This document shows positions 5,056 to 11,935 of a DNA stretch of 22,646 nucleotides, piece by piece. The notes under the pieces are model-generated. The model saw nothing but the letters and a program-made list of their open reading frames with translations. It was not told the DNA's origin and did not search any database. Position numbers and translations under genes: made by a program. Source of the stretch: a virus; the IMG/VR virus record IMGVR_UViG_3300023116_004326, positions 1 through 22,646 of that record; one strand, given 5' to 3'. Positions within the stretch are counted from its first letter, which is position 1. Each line of letters opens with the position of its first letter.

Positions 5056-6042
5056 TTATTTTTCACTGTTATTATTATACCATATATCGTTGTTAAAGTC
5101 AACCTGAACTTTTGTTTTGGCAAACACAGCACCTAAACAACTTCCTGGATCACCCGGATGTTTTGGAACATGAATTTTTTCAAACATTCTCATTTCTCTA
5201 ACTTTATCAATAGCAGATTTATTTAATGCACACCCGCCCATAAAACATACTTGGTCGTATTGACAAACTTGTTTCAACCAAAGACTAATGCCCATAATAA
5301 GTTCTTCAAATTTCTTTTGTACTCCGGCCGCTAAATCTCTTACGTTAGCATCTGGAAGCCAAGCATTTAATCCTCTATGCATGTTAACATTGAACTTAAT
5401 GCTAGGATATTTTATATCAAACAGTTCGTTAATTTCTTTCATATAACGATCTGGGTCTCCTTCTTTAGCCATCTCAGCAATAATGTATTCATCTCTATTT
5501 GCTTTTAATCCAATGCGTTGTGTCATTGCACTGTACCACAGTCCAATTGAATGTGGATAACCTTGACTGTGAATACGTTTGATACGACCACCTAGTCCGT
5601 CCCATATAGTATAGGTTTCAAATTCACCAATGCTATCTAGTACAACTATACCCCATCGTGTGTTTCCTCTTGGCGCAGAATAATAACCATATGCGGCATG
5701 GCTTTCGTGATGTTTTGTAAAAGATAGTTTATGATCAGGCCCTGGACCCCAATGTTGTAAATAATTTTTTACATTTGAATCACTAAAAGGAATGTCTTGC
5801 CTTGCCCATAATTGTCGTAACCATTTGAGTCTTGGATATTCGTACCATACTATTTCGTCTGGCATACCATAAGATTGTTTTGCTACACTAACCATTGTGT
5901 GATTAAGGTGCGGATCGTTTTCTACACCACTAAAGTCTTTTGCTAAACACGCCCATACAGGATGTGCACCTTTAAATACAGCCAAACTGGCATCGTGGCT
6001 GTTTGCTACTATACCCCAGCGTATTGTTGTATCATTCATCAT
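5056..6042 (-). CDS. NodU/CmcH-type carbamoyltransferase, N-terminal (Kae1-like) half only
   Basis: The 328 residues match the N-terminal domain of NodU/TobZ carbamoyltransferases: S-H-D-A-S-L-A (15-21), metal-binding H-H-E-S-H-A-A-Y (111-118), L-D-S-I-G-E-F-E-T (135-143), G-Y-P-H-S-I-G-L-W-Y (161-170), then G-G-C-A-L-N and H-P-G-D-P-G-S-C-L-G-A near the end. Full family members are about 550-600 residues. The C-terminal YrdC-like half that makes carbamoyl-adenylate is absent, and no frameshift remnant follows before the helicase gene. The enzyme would need an activated carbamoyl donor from another protein. The target is unknown; related viral enzymes carbamoylate hydroxymethylated cytosine. 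It starts with ATGATG overlapping the TGA of the 37-residue gene, so it is translationally coupled. Confidence 0.8.
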   Translation of the reverse strand: MMNDTTIRWGIVANSHDASLAVFKGAHPVWACLAKDFSGVENDPHLNHTMVSVAKQSYGMPDEIVWYEYPRLKWLRQLWARQDIPFSDSNVKNYLQHWGPGPDHKLSFTKHHESHAAYGYYSAPRGNTRWGIVVLDSIGEFETYTIWDGLGGRIKRIHSQGYPHSIGLWYSAMTQRIGLKANRDEYIIAEMAKEGDPDRYMKEINELFDIKYPSIKFNVNMHRGLNAWLPDANVRDLAAGVQKKFEELIMGISLWLKQVCQYDQVCFMGGCALNKSAIDKVREMRMFEKIHVPKHPGDPGSCLGAVFAKTKVQVDFNNDIWYNNNSEK

Positions 6043-6152
6043 TTGTAGATAAAAGGGTCCTTCTCTTGTAATTTTTTAAGTTTCTTTTTTAATGCTCTCT
6101 TAGTTTGCCATTTAGCATACCAAATTTTTAATTTTATCCAATATTTTTTCAT
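6039..6152 (-). CDS. Very basic 37-aa protein, coupled to both neighbours
   Basis: A 37-codon gene fits exactly between the first SGNH hydrolase and the carbamoyltransferase. Its ATG shares an ATGA with the upstream stop, and its TGA overlaps the ATGATG of the downstream gene. These two overlaps are the main support. The product has about 14 Lys/Arg residues, with W-I-K-L-K-I-W-Y-A-K-W followed by a Lys/Leu helix (A-L-K-K-K-L-K-K-L) and an end D-P-F-I-Y-K. It could be an amphipathic membrane- or nucleic-acid-binding peptide, or a small partner of the carbamoyltransferase. No family was recognised. Lys and Asn codons are favoured in AT-rich DNA, so composition alone would not prove coding. Confidence 0.6.
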   Translation of the reverse strand: MKKYWIKLKIWYAKWQTKRALKKKLKKLQEKDPFIYK

Positions 6153-6913
6153 AAGTTTTCTTCTATGTATTTGCAAAGCAAACGACTATAATCACCGTGT
6201 GCTTTTTCAACAGGATGATGCAATTTCATTCTGTTATAATTATTTGTTGTTGTCCATTCATTGAAACTTTCTCCAGTAGGATCATAGTAGTTTATAAAAT
6301 CATAACAACTACTTCTTACTTCGCACGGATGTATGTTATTATGAAATAAAAAGTTACCTACATTATTTTGTAAGTAATTTTTAAGGAACAGAATATTAGT
6401 ATACCATCTTTCGTATTCTAGTTCGTAATCCCAAATGTACTTACCAAAGAAATTTTTAGTTTCATGATATGTCTCTATAAAAATATCGCCGTCGCCTTTG
6501 ACTACACTAGGATTTACATTTGGATTAATAAACAGTGTTTCAAAATGATTCATTTCAGAATGTTGTAATCTAGAAGTAAACTCTAATTTTAAATCTTGAT
6601 CGTGTGCAATGCTATCCTTAATAGATCTTATACTGACTTCACCTCTGTTAATACTTGACCAACCAACAATAACAAAAATATTTTTTAAATCTTCTCCGTT
6701 ACGTTTTAGTTCTTCAAGATCTTGCACACAACGTCTAGCAATCCATTCGTTAGTTGCACCAGGTAATGCTTTGTTAATACATTCATCGTAGTTTAATTTA
6801 TTTGCAATATACATAGGGTATGCATGTTGCTTATTTTGATCTGACATGTCTTCATCAGCAATGCATTCAGCACCTGCTGTAAGACTATCACCTATTGCAA
6901 ATAACTTTTTCAT
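6149..6913 (-). CDS. SGNH/GDSL-type hydrolase 1 (254 aa)
   Basis: The N-terminus has G-D-S-L-T-A-G with nucleophile S10 (block I). A-L-P-G-A-T-N-E-W-I-A-R (49-60) supplies the Gly and Asn of blocks II/III, and V-I-V-G-W-S-S-I-N-R (81-90) follows. The C-terminus has H-P-V-E-K-A-H (233-239) with a candidate catalytic His, but the Asp of the usual D-x-x-H is not evident. The family includes esterases and acyl- or acetyl-hydrolases on sugars. Substrate is unknown. It is a paralogue of the next gene upstream (6910-7698) over the full length, pointing to a tandem duplication. The ATG overlaps the upstream TGA (ATGA). No signal peptide, so likely cytoplasmic. Confidence 0.75.
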   Translation of the reverse strand: MKKLFAIGDSLTAGAECIADEDMSDQNKQHAYPMYIANKLNYDECINKALPGATNEWIARRCVQDLEELKRNGEDLKNIFVIVGWSSINRGEVSIRSIKDSIAHDQDLKLEFTSRLQHSEMNHFETLFINPNVNPSVVKGDGDIFIETYHETKNFFGKYIWDYELEYERWYTNILFLKNYLQNNVGNFLFHNNIHPCEVRSSCYDFINYYDPTGESFNEWTTTNNYNRMKLHHPVEKAHGDYSRLLCKYIEENL

Positions 6914-7698
6914 AGAATATGTTCCTTAATATAAGGTAGTATTAAATTTTTAAATTCTGTGTGTACCTGTTTATTATAATGACCTTCTCTACGCATTCCG
7001 TAACTGTGTTTTTGTTTTGCCCATTGACTGAAACTAAATGTATCAAATTTATAATACTCTTTGCCAACCACACTATCAATTAAAACATTTGGTCTTATTT
7101 TTAATAATCTGTTCCATTCATGAACATTATTGTGCATAAAATATTTGATGTTGTTTGCTTCACAAAAACTTTTTACAGCCATGATATATCCAAACCATTT
7201 TTCGTGTTCTAGGTCTTCGTCCCAAAGAAACTGAGCACAAAACATTTGTGCATCATCACCAAAGTTACAAATCATATCACCGTTGCCATCCTTGACCCAT
7301 TTGGTTGTATTTGGATTCACAAAGTTTGTACCAAACATTTCAATTTCAGTTGCTTCTAATCCTAGTGGCGGCCAATCACCTGTCTTCTTTAAATTTTTAA
7401 TTTCTTCTTTTGCTGTGATTTCTAATCTGTTAATACCACTCCAACCTACAATAACAAACACCTTAGACAGATCCTGTCCTTGTTTTTTTAGATTTAGCAA
7501 GTCTAGTATAGTTGTACGTGCAATCCATTCATTAGGTGCACCTGGTAATGCACTGTTCATGTTATTTGCTATACCAAGATCGTCTGTTATTTGCATTGGA
7601 TATGCATGGTACTTGTTTTCTTCGCTAACATTACAATCACCTAGAATTTCCATTCCGTGTGTAAAACTATCGCCACAAGCATATAAAAGTTCAAACAT
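6910..7698 (-). CDS. SGNH/GDSL-type hydrolase 2 (262 aa), tandem paralogue
   Basis: This shows the same order of motifs as its neighbour: C-G-D-S-F-T-H-G near residue 8, A-L-P-G-A-P-N-E-W-I-A-R, V-I-V-G-W-S-G-I-N-R, and a C-terminal G-H-Y-N-K-Q-V-H that could supply the His. As in hydrolase 1, the usual Asp three residues before the His is not seen. I set the start at the ATG at 7698 rather than the GTG at 7704, because the ribosome site GAGGTG covers that GTG and lies five bases before the ATG. It overlaps the oxygenase gene by 8 bases and the next SGNH gene by 4. The C-terminal regions of the two paralogues have diverged more than the N-terminal ones, which may mean different substrates. 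Confidence 0.75.
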   Translation of the reverse strand: MFELLYACGDSFTHGMEILGDCNVSEENKYHAYPMQITDDLGIANNMNSALPGAPNEWIARTTILDLLNLKKQGQDLSKVFVIVGWSGINRLEITAKEEIKNLKKTGDWPPLGLEATEIEMFGTNFVNPNTTKWVKDGNGDMICNFGDDAQMFCAQFLWDEDLEHEKWFGYIMAVKSFCEANNIKYFMHNNVHEWNRLLKIRPNVLIDSVVGKEYYKFDTFSFSQWAKQKHSYGMRREGHYNKQVHTEFKNLILPYIKEHIL

Positions 7699-8224
7699 TT
7701 TCACCTCTATAATTAAATGTTACCACAAGCCTGTGTCCAGGATTTCGTGGACTACTGCTACTGTGATATTCAAGTCCGTCAAATGTAATTAGCGTATTTG
7801 CTTTTGGATATACTACATCTCTGACTGTAAATTTAGTGTTCTTAGATGGATATTTTTCGTTGTAAAACACTGTTGGAGCATCACTATCGTTTACATAGAA
7901 CAAACTAGTTTTATGTTCAAATTCAAAATCAACATGCGGATCGTGATACTCATCTTGCTGTTGTCCTGAATAAAATATAAACCCAACACGACAACGTATT
8001 AGATCAATATCTCCTAGCAGTGCTTTTACAGGATTAAGCAAAACTGCAAGGCTAGGATTTTCAACTTTGTTATCTTCAAATACATTTGTACTGAATCCAT
8101 ATTGCATTTTACCTTCACCGTATGCTACATTATGATTATAGGTCCACGCCGTAAGATTACTAGTTAAGTTACTTTCCAACAACTTTAATTTGTCATTTGC
8201 TATTGCATTTTCGATCTTAATCAT
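7691..8224 (-). CDS. 2-oxoglutarate/Fe(II)-dependent oxygenase (177 aa)
   Basis: The double-stranded beta-helix signature is readable: H-D-P-H-V-D-F (94-100) with the H97-x-D99 pair, the distal H154 in L-E-Y-H-S-S-S-S, and R165 in G-H-R-L-V-V-T-F for 2-oxoglutarate. Enzymes of this group hydroxylate proteins, nucleobases or small molecules. Phage versions are common and mostly of unknown target. The length is normal for the compact phage type. The ATG overlaps the end of the primase gene by 8 bases, and the gene runs into the SGNH pair. Being in one unit with a carbamoyltransferase raises the idea of stepwise hydroxylation and capping of one substrate, which is inference only. Confidence 0.8.
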   Translation of the reverse strand: MIKIENAIANDKLKLLESNLTSNLTAWTYNHNVAYGEGKMQYGFSTNVFEDNKVENPSLAVLLNPVKALLGDIDLIRCRVGFIFYSGQQQDEYHDPHVDFEFEHKTSLFYVNDSDAPTVFYNEKYPSKNTKFTVRDVVYPKANTLITFDGLEYHSSSSPRNPGHRLVVTFNYRGENV

Positions 8225-9227
8225 TAAAATAACTTTTCGCTAATAGTTCTATTTTAAGTTTGTTAGTTTCAATGCTGTTGATAATTTTTGTCATAGTGTA
8301 TACTCTACCATACTTTTGTACAGCATCATTTACATCTTTTATATCATCGTCCCAGTCAGGAAAACTAACACTCCAGCCATAGTGCAATGCACTTTCTAAA
8401 AGGTCAGCACCTGCACGATCTCTATCAGGAACTACAACAATCTGTCTTTGTAAACTGTTTATTAGTGTTGCTTGTGTGTCTTTAACGTCATTACTTAACA
8501 CAGCAACACCATCTATACTAATTGCATCAACAGGTCCTTCTACTACAAAACAATAACGTCTATAGTAGTTTTGTCTATCCAAGTTAAACACATATCCTGG
8601 TTGACTATCTGTAATATATTTGGGGGAGCCATTTCCTATCTTTCTCGCAGTGTAGCCGACTATGTCCCCTTGATAATAGAACGGAATAATTAGCCTTGAC
8701 TTATAGGAACCTTCCGGTGTCCACATAAAATTATAATCATCTATCATCAGGCCTCTACTTAAAAGATATTCAATGGCTCCAAATAAATCTGGATCCAACC
8801 CTGACGGCTCTAGTGCCTTCCAGTCTGCACATTCCATAATTGGTCTTGCTCCAACTGGCAGTTCCTTACTCTGAAACGTAGGCGTAATAAAGTGTTCTTC
8901 TGATGAATCTGATTCAGTTTGTATTATCTTTAAAGCCTCAAGACTAAGTCTTGTTATTTCAGAATCTGGCACGCCAAGCCAGCCAAGTAGTTTACGCATC
9001 TTGTATGATATGTTTCTACCTGGAACATAACTTGCAGTATATCCACAGTTAAAACAATGATAACTCACTGTACCATCTGTGTTATGCATCATACCACCAC
9101 GCATACGTTTGTCTGCATTCTCTCCATTATACACACAACATGGTGCATTGAAACTAGTCCACCCGCTAGGAGTTTTCTTATGTTTCGGAGGTAAGGCGGT
9201 TAGTAATGTTTGTTGTATCAGATTCAT
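8217..9227 (-). CDS. DNA primase, T4 gp61 type (zinc ribbon plus TOPRIM)
   Basis: This 336-residue primase would make RNA primers with the gp41-type helicase. The N-terminal zinc ribbon has C30/C31 and H-C-F-N-C-G (57-62). The TOPRIM part has F-V-V-E-G-P-V-D-A (227-235) with E230, L-S-N-D (244-247), and V-V-V-P-D-R-D-R-A-G (264-273) with D268 and D270. The length is close to T4 gp61 (342). The ATG at 9227 has no ribosome site. It is preceded by GTAAAATACTAGT, and the TAA stop of the structural gene forms part of this sequence. The 15 bases around the start are identical to those of the late gene at 1913. It overlaps the downstream oxygenase gene by 8 bases. Confidence 0.9.
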   Translation of the reverse strand: MNLIQQTLLTALPPKHKKTPSGWTSFNAPCCVYNGENADKRMRGGMMHNTDGTVSYHCFNCGYTASYVPGRNISYKMRKLLGWLGVPDSEITRLSLEALKIIQTESDSSEEHFITPTFQSKELPVGARPIMECADWKALEPSGLDPDLFGAIEYLLSRGLMIDDYNFMWTPEGSYKSRLIIPFYYQGDIVGYTARKIGNGSPKYITDSQPGYVFNLDRQNYYRRYCFVVEGPVDAISIDGVAVLSNDVKDTQATLINSLQRQIVVVPDRDRAGADLLESALHYGWSVSFPDWDDDIKDVNDAVQKYGRVYTMTKIINSIETNKLKIELLAKSYFND

Positions 9228-9232
9228 ACTAG

Positions 9233-9240
9233 TATTTTAC
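9233..9240 (-). promoter_or_regulatory. Box-like sequence (GTAAAATA) abutting the primase start
   Basis: Only 5 of 8 bases match the late box, but the downstream CTAGT-ATG and the five-base spacing match the boxes at 1900 and 3053. TAAAAT would also serve as a bacterial -10 hexamer six bases from the ATG. Either reading predicts a transcript with almost no leader. Confidence 0.35.
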
Positions 9241-10043
9241 GATCTTACTAGTACTTTGTCAAGTGTTCCGGTGTTCGAATTGGAAGGAATATGCTTAATT
9301 CTTAGCCAATTGTATACTCCATTTACATTGAAGTAATCATTAACTGTTGCATTTGATAGGGTGACAGTTTTGATACTTACCCAATCTGTTCCATTACTAG
9401 GTTGATTATCTAGTGTTGCTTCTAGTTCAATAGTACCATCATAACCAGTGGTATAATATTGAACTGTGTGTAAATCATTTGCACGTTTTAATCTTGCGTT
9501 AGCATTTATATGACTGCTGTAATAACTTGAAACTTGTGTGTCGGGATCAGTGGTTTCTGAAAACGTTGTAACTTCATCACTGGCTTCATGCATAGCGTAA
9601 CATGCATCTAATATTTCTATTCTTCCACATGCATCGTGATATGTGTTTACATACATTGGTTTAATTTTGTTATCCACAGTTCTTGTAATGCTGAATCTAT
9701 ACATTTGTGAAACTAGATCAATTGTATCACTTTCGTTTAAATCAATTGTAACTACACCACGTGTAGAACGTGTGCTACCGTCATCTACCACAGTCATTGT
9801 TTTGTTTAGGAAACTTGCGCCGTTTTCTTTGTCAAGTATTGTAAATTTAAACGTGTTGCCTGAACTGATGTCAATCGGCTTTTGATCCTGATTCTTTACT
9901 GTAAATTTAAGGGTGTTTGCGACACCTTTAAAAACCTTTAAATCATTCTGATACATAGGTGCATATCCTTGTTCTACTCCGGTGTCCAAATCACTGTAAA
10001 TGGTACTACCGGTTTCATAAATATATATTGGTACTTTGAGCAT
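9237..10043 (-). CDS. Putative virion structural protein (268 aa)
   Basis: The protein is rich in Thr, Ser, Asp and Asn, with alternating beta-type patterns and no catalytic motif. Residues around 35-130 (V-F-K-G-V-A-N-T-L-K-F-T-V-K, then F-K-F-T-I-L-D-K and G-V-V-T-I-D-L) resemble the Ig-like upper-baseplate (BppU-type) fold. The C-terminal part (W-V-S-I-K-T-V-T-L and Y-N-W-L-R-I-K-H-I) looks like a second beta-sandwich. A perfect late promoter (TATAAATA, 10071-10064) precedes it, with a 15-base leader after the predicted transcription start and the ATG at 10043. Late timing supports a virion component such as a tail, baseplate or decoration protein. The exact position in the particle is not readable. 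It is the only clear late structural gene in this minus-strand block. Confidence 0.6.
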   Translation of the reverse strand: MLKVPIYIYETGSTIYSDLDTGVEQGYAPMYQNDLKVFKGVANTLKFTVKNQDQKPIDISSGNTFKFTILDKENGASFLNKTMTVVDDGSTRSTRGVVTIDLNESDTIDLVSQMYRFSITRTVDNKIKPMYVNTYHDACGRIEILDACYAMHEASDEVTTFSETTDPDTQVSSYYSSHINANARLKRANDLHTVQYYTTGYDGTIELEATLDNQPSNGTDWVSIKTVTLSNATVNDYFNVNGVYNWLRIKHIPSNSNTGTLDKVLVRS

Positions 10044-10063
10044 ATCATTGTGTCATCCAATTG

Positions 10064-10071
10064 TATTTATA
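10064..10071 (-). promoter_or_regulatory. Perfect T4-type late promoter (TATAAATA), minus strand
   Basis: An exact 8/8 match on the minus strand, followed by CAATT. Predicted transcription start is near 10058, 15 bases before the ATG of the structural gene, with a weak GGA ribosome element in the leader. The last base of the box is also the A of the divergent ATG at 10071, so promoter and opposite start codon overlap. Confidence 0.75.
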
Positions 10072-10451
10072 TGAAAGACATGACTATTAAAAACGAAGAT
10101 TTAGAACAAACAATACCGTTCGTAAGCGGCATAAAACATGCATCTAACGAGTATGTAGGTATTATCATCAATCAAGATCATGCTGTAACGAGCATCTACG
10201 ATCTAGCAAATTGCTCCGACGAGGAGAAAAAACTGATACTGCAATGCGGTGAAGTATGGTGGTGGGAATCAAATAGAAAAATTCCTATTAACATTTTTAT
10301 GAAACGTGAAATGCAAAACTTTAAACACATGATAAAAAGTTTTAATACTAAAGATGTTGAAATACTATTTGGTCCTGTTGTTAGACTACACGACATTGCA
10401 CAAAAACGTGTAAAGCGTAAAAGTATTCAGTTAGTTAGAAAGTTGAAGTAA
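10071..10451 (+). CDS. Conserved-looking protein of unknown function (126 aa)
   Basis: I place the start at the ATG at 10071. The open frame extends upstream to 9969, but that part lies inside the divergent structural gene. The product is mixed alpha/beta and ends in a very basic tail (Q-K-R-V-K-R-K-S-I-Q-L-V-R-K-L-K). Notable are E-V-W-W-W-E-S near residue 62 and M-K-R-E-M-Q-N-F-K-H-M-I-K-S-F further on. The basic C-terminus suggests nucleic-acid binding. It is a lone plus-strand gene between two minus-strand blocks, and its 3' end overlaps the convergent membrane-protein gene by 17 bases. No ribosome site, and no late box on its own strand. Family not recognised. Confidence 0.7.
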   Translation: MKDMTIKNEDLEQTIPFVSGIKHASNEYVGIIINQDHAVTSIYDLANCSDEEKKLILQCGEVWWWESNRKIPINIFMKREMQNFKHMIKSFNTKDVEILFGPVVRLHDIAQKRVKRKSIQLVRKLK

Positions 10452-10671
10452 TCTTTTTATACTGTATGTATATGATGTAATCAATTATTAGATAATTGAT
10501 AAAAAGTCCAACCGGTGTATATGTTATTCCAAACAACATAGGAATACCAACCAAAAAAATTGCAATCTTAAGCACATAATCAAATGCCAACTCTTCTGGT
10601 GAACTCCAAAAAGGCCAACTACCTAAATTAGGTTTTTTAGGTGGTCTTGGATTTTGCATTTCTGGAATCAT
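10435..10671 (-). CDS. Small membrane protein, two predicted TM segments (78 aa)
   Basis: The start at 10671 is chosen because its ATG shares an ATGA with the stop of the DnaE-like gene and follows AGGA. The open frame extends 11 codons further into that gene, which is less likely. The first 25 residues are Pro/Lys-rich and polar (N-P-R-P-P-K-K-P-N-L-G-S-W-P-F-W). Two hydrophobic segments follow, I-A-I-F-L-V-G-I-P-M-L-F-G-I and V-G-L-F-I-N-Y-L-I-I-D-Y-I-I-Y-I, then a short basic end. It is probably an inner-membrane protein with a cytoplasmic N-terminus. No family or function is known to me. It is the last gene of the long minus-strand operon. Confidence 0.65.
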   Translation of the reverse strand: MIPEMQNPRPPKKPNLGSWPFWSSPEELAFDYVLKIAIFLVGIPMLFGITYTPVGLFINYLIIDYIIYIQYKKITSTF

Positions 10672-11252
10672 GATCCTGCCCTTTGTTGGCTTACCATTTC
10701 GCACAACAAGTTCATGTGTACAACTATTGCATGAGCATAAGCAACTGCGTGTGCTTTTTTAAAATAATAACTTCCGTCAGTTGGTTTCTTCCACACTTCG
10801 TTCATCACCGTATCCCACTTCTTCCCGAGCAAATGTCTCTTCGCTGGACGGATAATTGCTAGTACTGCCGCTAGTTGTTCGATGCTCTGTGGTTTCATTT
10901 CTTTTAATATTGTACTGTGTTCTGCGACGTGAAATAAATTGTTGCTGAATTCTGGCTCTGTAAGTAATTCCCATAATGGCTCCTTGGCTAGTAGAGTATT
11001 TAAGTGTTCTTCGTTTCTCACACCTTCATATATGTGAACATTTAGCATGTCAATTTTAAAGTAACCACGATCATCTGCTTCTTTATGATCAATAGTACAC
11101 AATTCTGTAAATGGATTTATTGGAGCATCGTGAAAGTATACACCTGTATTATGTTTTTTCAATTCACCTTTTTCAATTCGTGATGCTTTGATGTGCTTAA
11201 ATTTTTCAAGCACTGCATCGCGATCAAAAAAATCTAAATCAATATCAGGCAT
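10668..11252 (-). CDS. Miniature DnaE-like (C-family DNA polymerase) protein (194 aa)
   Basis: Read along its length, this protein follows the E. coli DnaE catalytic core with large pieces missing. M-P-D-I-D-L-D-F (1-8) equals the palm motif P-D-x-D-x-D-F with two catalytic Asp. K-K-H-N-T-G-V (32-38) matches K-H-A-G-G-V. Y-F-K-I-D-M-L-N (64-71) matches V-K-F-D-F-L-G, the third Asp. L-F-H-V-A-E-H-S (106-113) through K-P-Q-S-I-E-Q-L-A-A-V-L-A-I-I-R-P (120-136) matches the fingers. F-K-K-A-H-A-V-A-Y-A (164-173) matches F-N-K-S-H-S-A-A-Y-A. PHP, thumb, beta-binding and tail domains are absent. Normal DnaE has about 1,160 residues. Activity is uncertain; it may have a structural or regulatory role beside a T4-type polymerase. 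It starts with TAATG overlap after the zinc-finger gene. Confidence 0.7.
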   Translation of the reverse strand: MPDIDLDFFDRDAVLEKFKHIKASRIEKGELKKHNTGVYFHDAPINPFTELCTIDHKEADDRGYFKIDMLNVHIYEGVRNEEHLNTLLAKEPLWELLTEPEFSNNLFHVAEHSTILKEMKPQSIEQLAAVLAIIRPAKRHLLGKKWDTVMNEVWKKPTDGSYYFKKAHAVAYAHAIVVHMNLLCEMVSQQRAGS

Positions 11253-11935
11253 TAAAGTATATTTGCTTCCTTTATAATTTCTTTTACTAGTTTAACATCT
11301 TCTGTATTTTTTGTAAAGTGTTTTTTCCAAAAAGAAATATCCAAAGCAGGTTCAACAATTTCTAAATGTTCATCATTAAAACTACCAACAAGTTCAATAC
11401 CAGCAGGTGTGTTTAACAGCAACCAAGGACTTATGCGTCCATATCTAATATCGTTAACTGCTCTATTATGATTTACATACTTGAAGTAATCATTATAAGG
11501 TGCTTCGTTTTTATCGCCCCACTCCATCATTGTTTGTAAAGATCTTCTTACTGCACCTTCTACTGGTTCTAGTTTGATCATTTCAAATAGATATGTATCA
11601 TACAGTTCATCTCTGCACCAATGATCTAATTTAACTCCGCTTTTAATTACAAAGTCAATAAACTTTTCAGGATAGATACAACTTACATTTGTAACAAAAC
11701 TACCAAACTTTACAAACGCATTGTAATAACTGCTTTTGCAAAAGTCTTCATATGTCTTTTCTTTTGAACGTTGTACTTGTTGATACCAACGATTGAATGT
11801 CAAAAAGCCTACTTGAACACGCTTCTCATCTTTTTGTAGATGTCTACGCTTAGGCTCGCACACATGAGCAATCAGCGTTTTTTCTTTTTGAAACGCTTTG
11901 CCGCAATGCACACATTCAAAATCTCTACTTGGCAT
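11252..11935 (-). CDS. Zinc-finger protein of unknown function (227 aa)
   Basis: I set the start at the ATG at 11935, which has AGGA five to six bases upstream and overlaps the preceding gene by 11 bases. The open frame continues 24 codons further into that gene. The N-terminus has one C2H2/C2HC-like finger, C-V-H-C-G-K-A-F-Q-K-E-K-T-L-I-A-H-V-C, followed by a basic stretch (K-R-R-H-L-Q-K-D-E-K-R). The remaining 180 residues are helical and aromatic (F-N-R-W-Y-Q, F-V-K-F-G-S-F-V, H-W-C-R-D-E-L-Y-D-T-Y-L-F-E). The finger and position between a gp62-like and a DnaE-like gene suggest a DNA-binding helper in replication or late transcription. A helicase-loader role was considered, but no motif supports it. 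Confidence 0.65.
   Translation of the reverse strand: MPSRDFECVHCGKAFQKEKTLIAHVCEPKRRHLQKDEKRVQVGFLTFNRWYQQVQRSKEKTYEDFCKSSYYNAFVKFGSFVTNVSCIYPEKFIDFVIKSGVKLDHWCRDELYDTYLFEMIKLEPVEGAVRRSLQTMMEWGDKNEAPYNDYFKYVNHNRAVNDIRYGRISPWLLLNTPAGIELVGSFNDEHLEIVEPALDISFWKKHFTKNTEDVKLVKEIIKEANIL

Noticed and set aside
7283-7792. 169-codon plus-strand ORF over the SGNH and oxygenase genes
   Set aside because: It overlaps two genes with clear motifs on the other strand; composition is that of an antisense frame.
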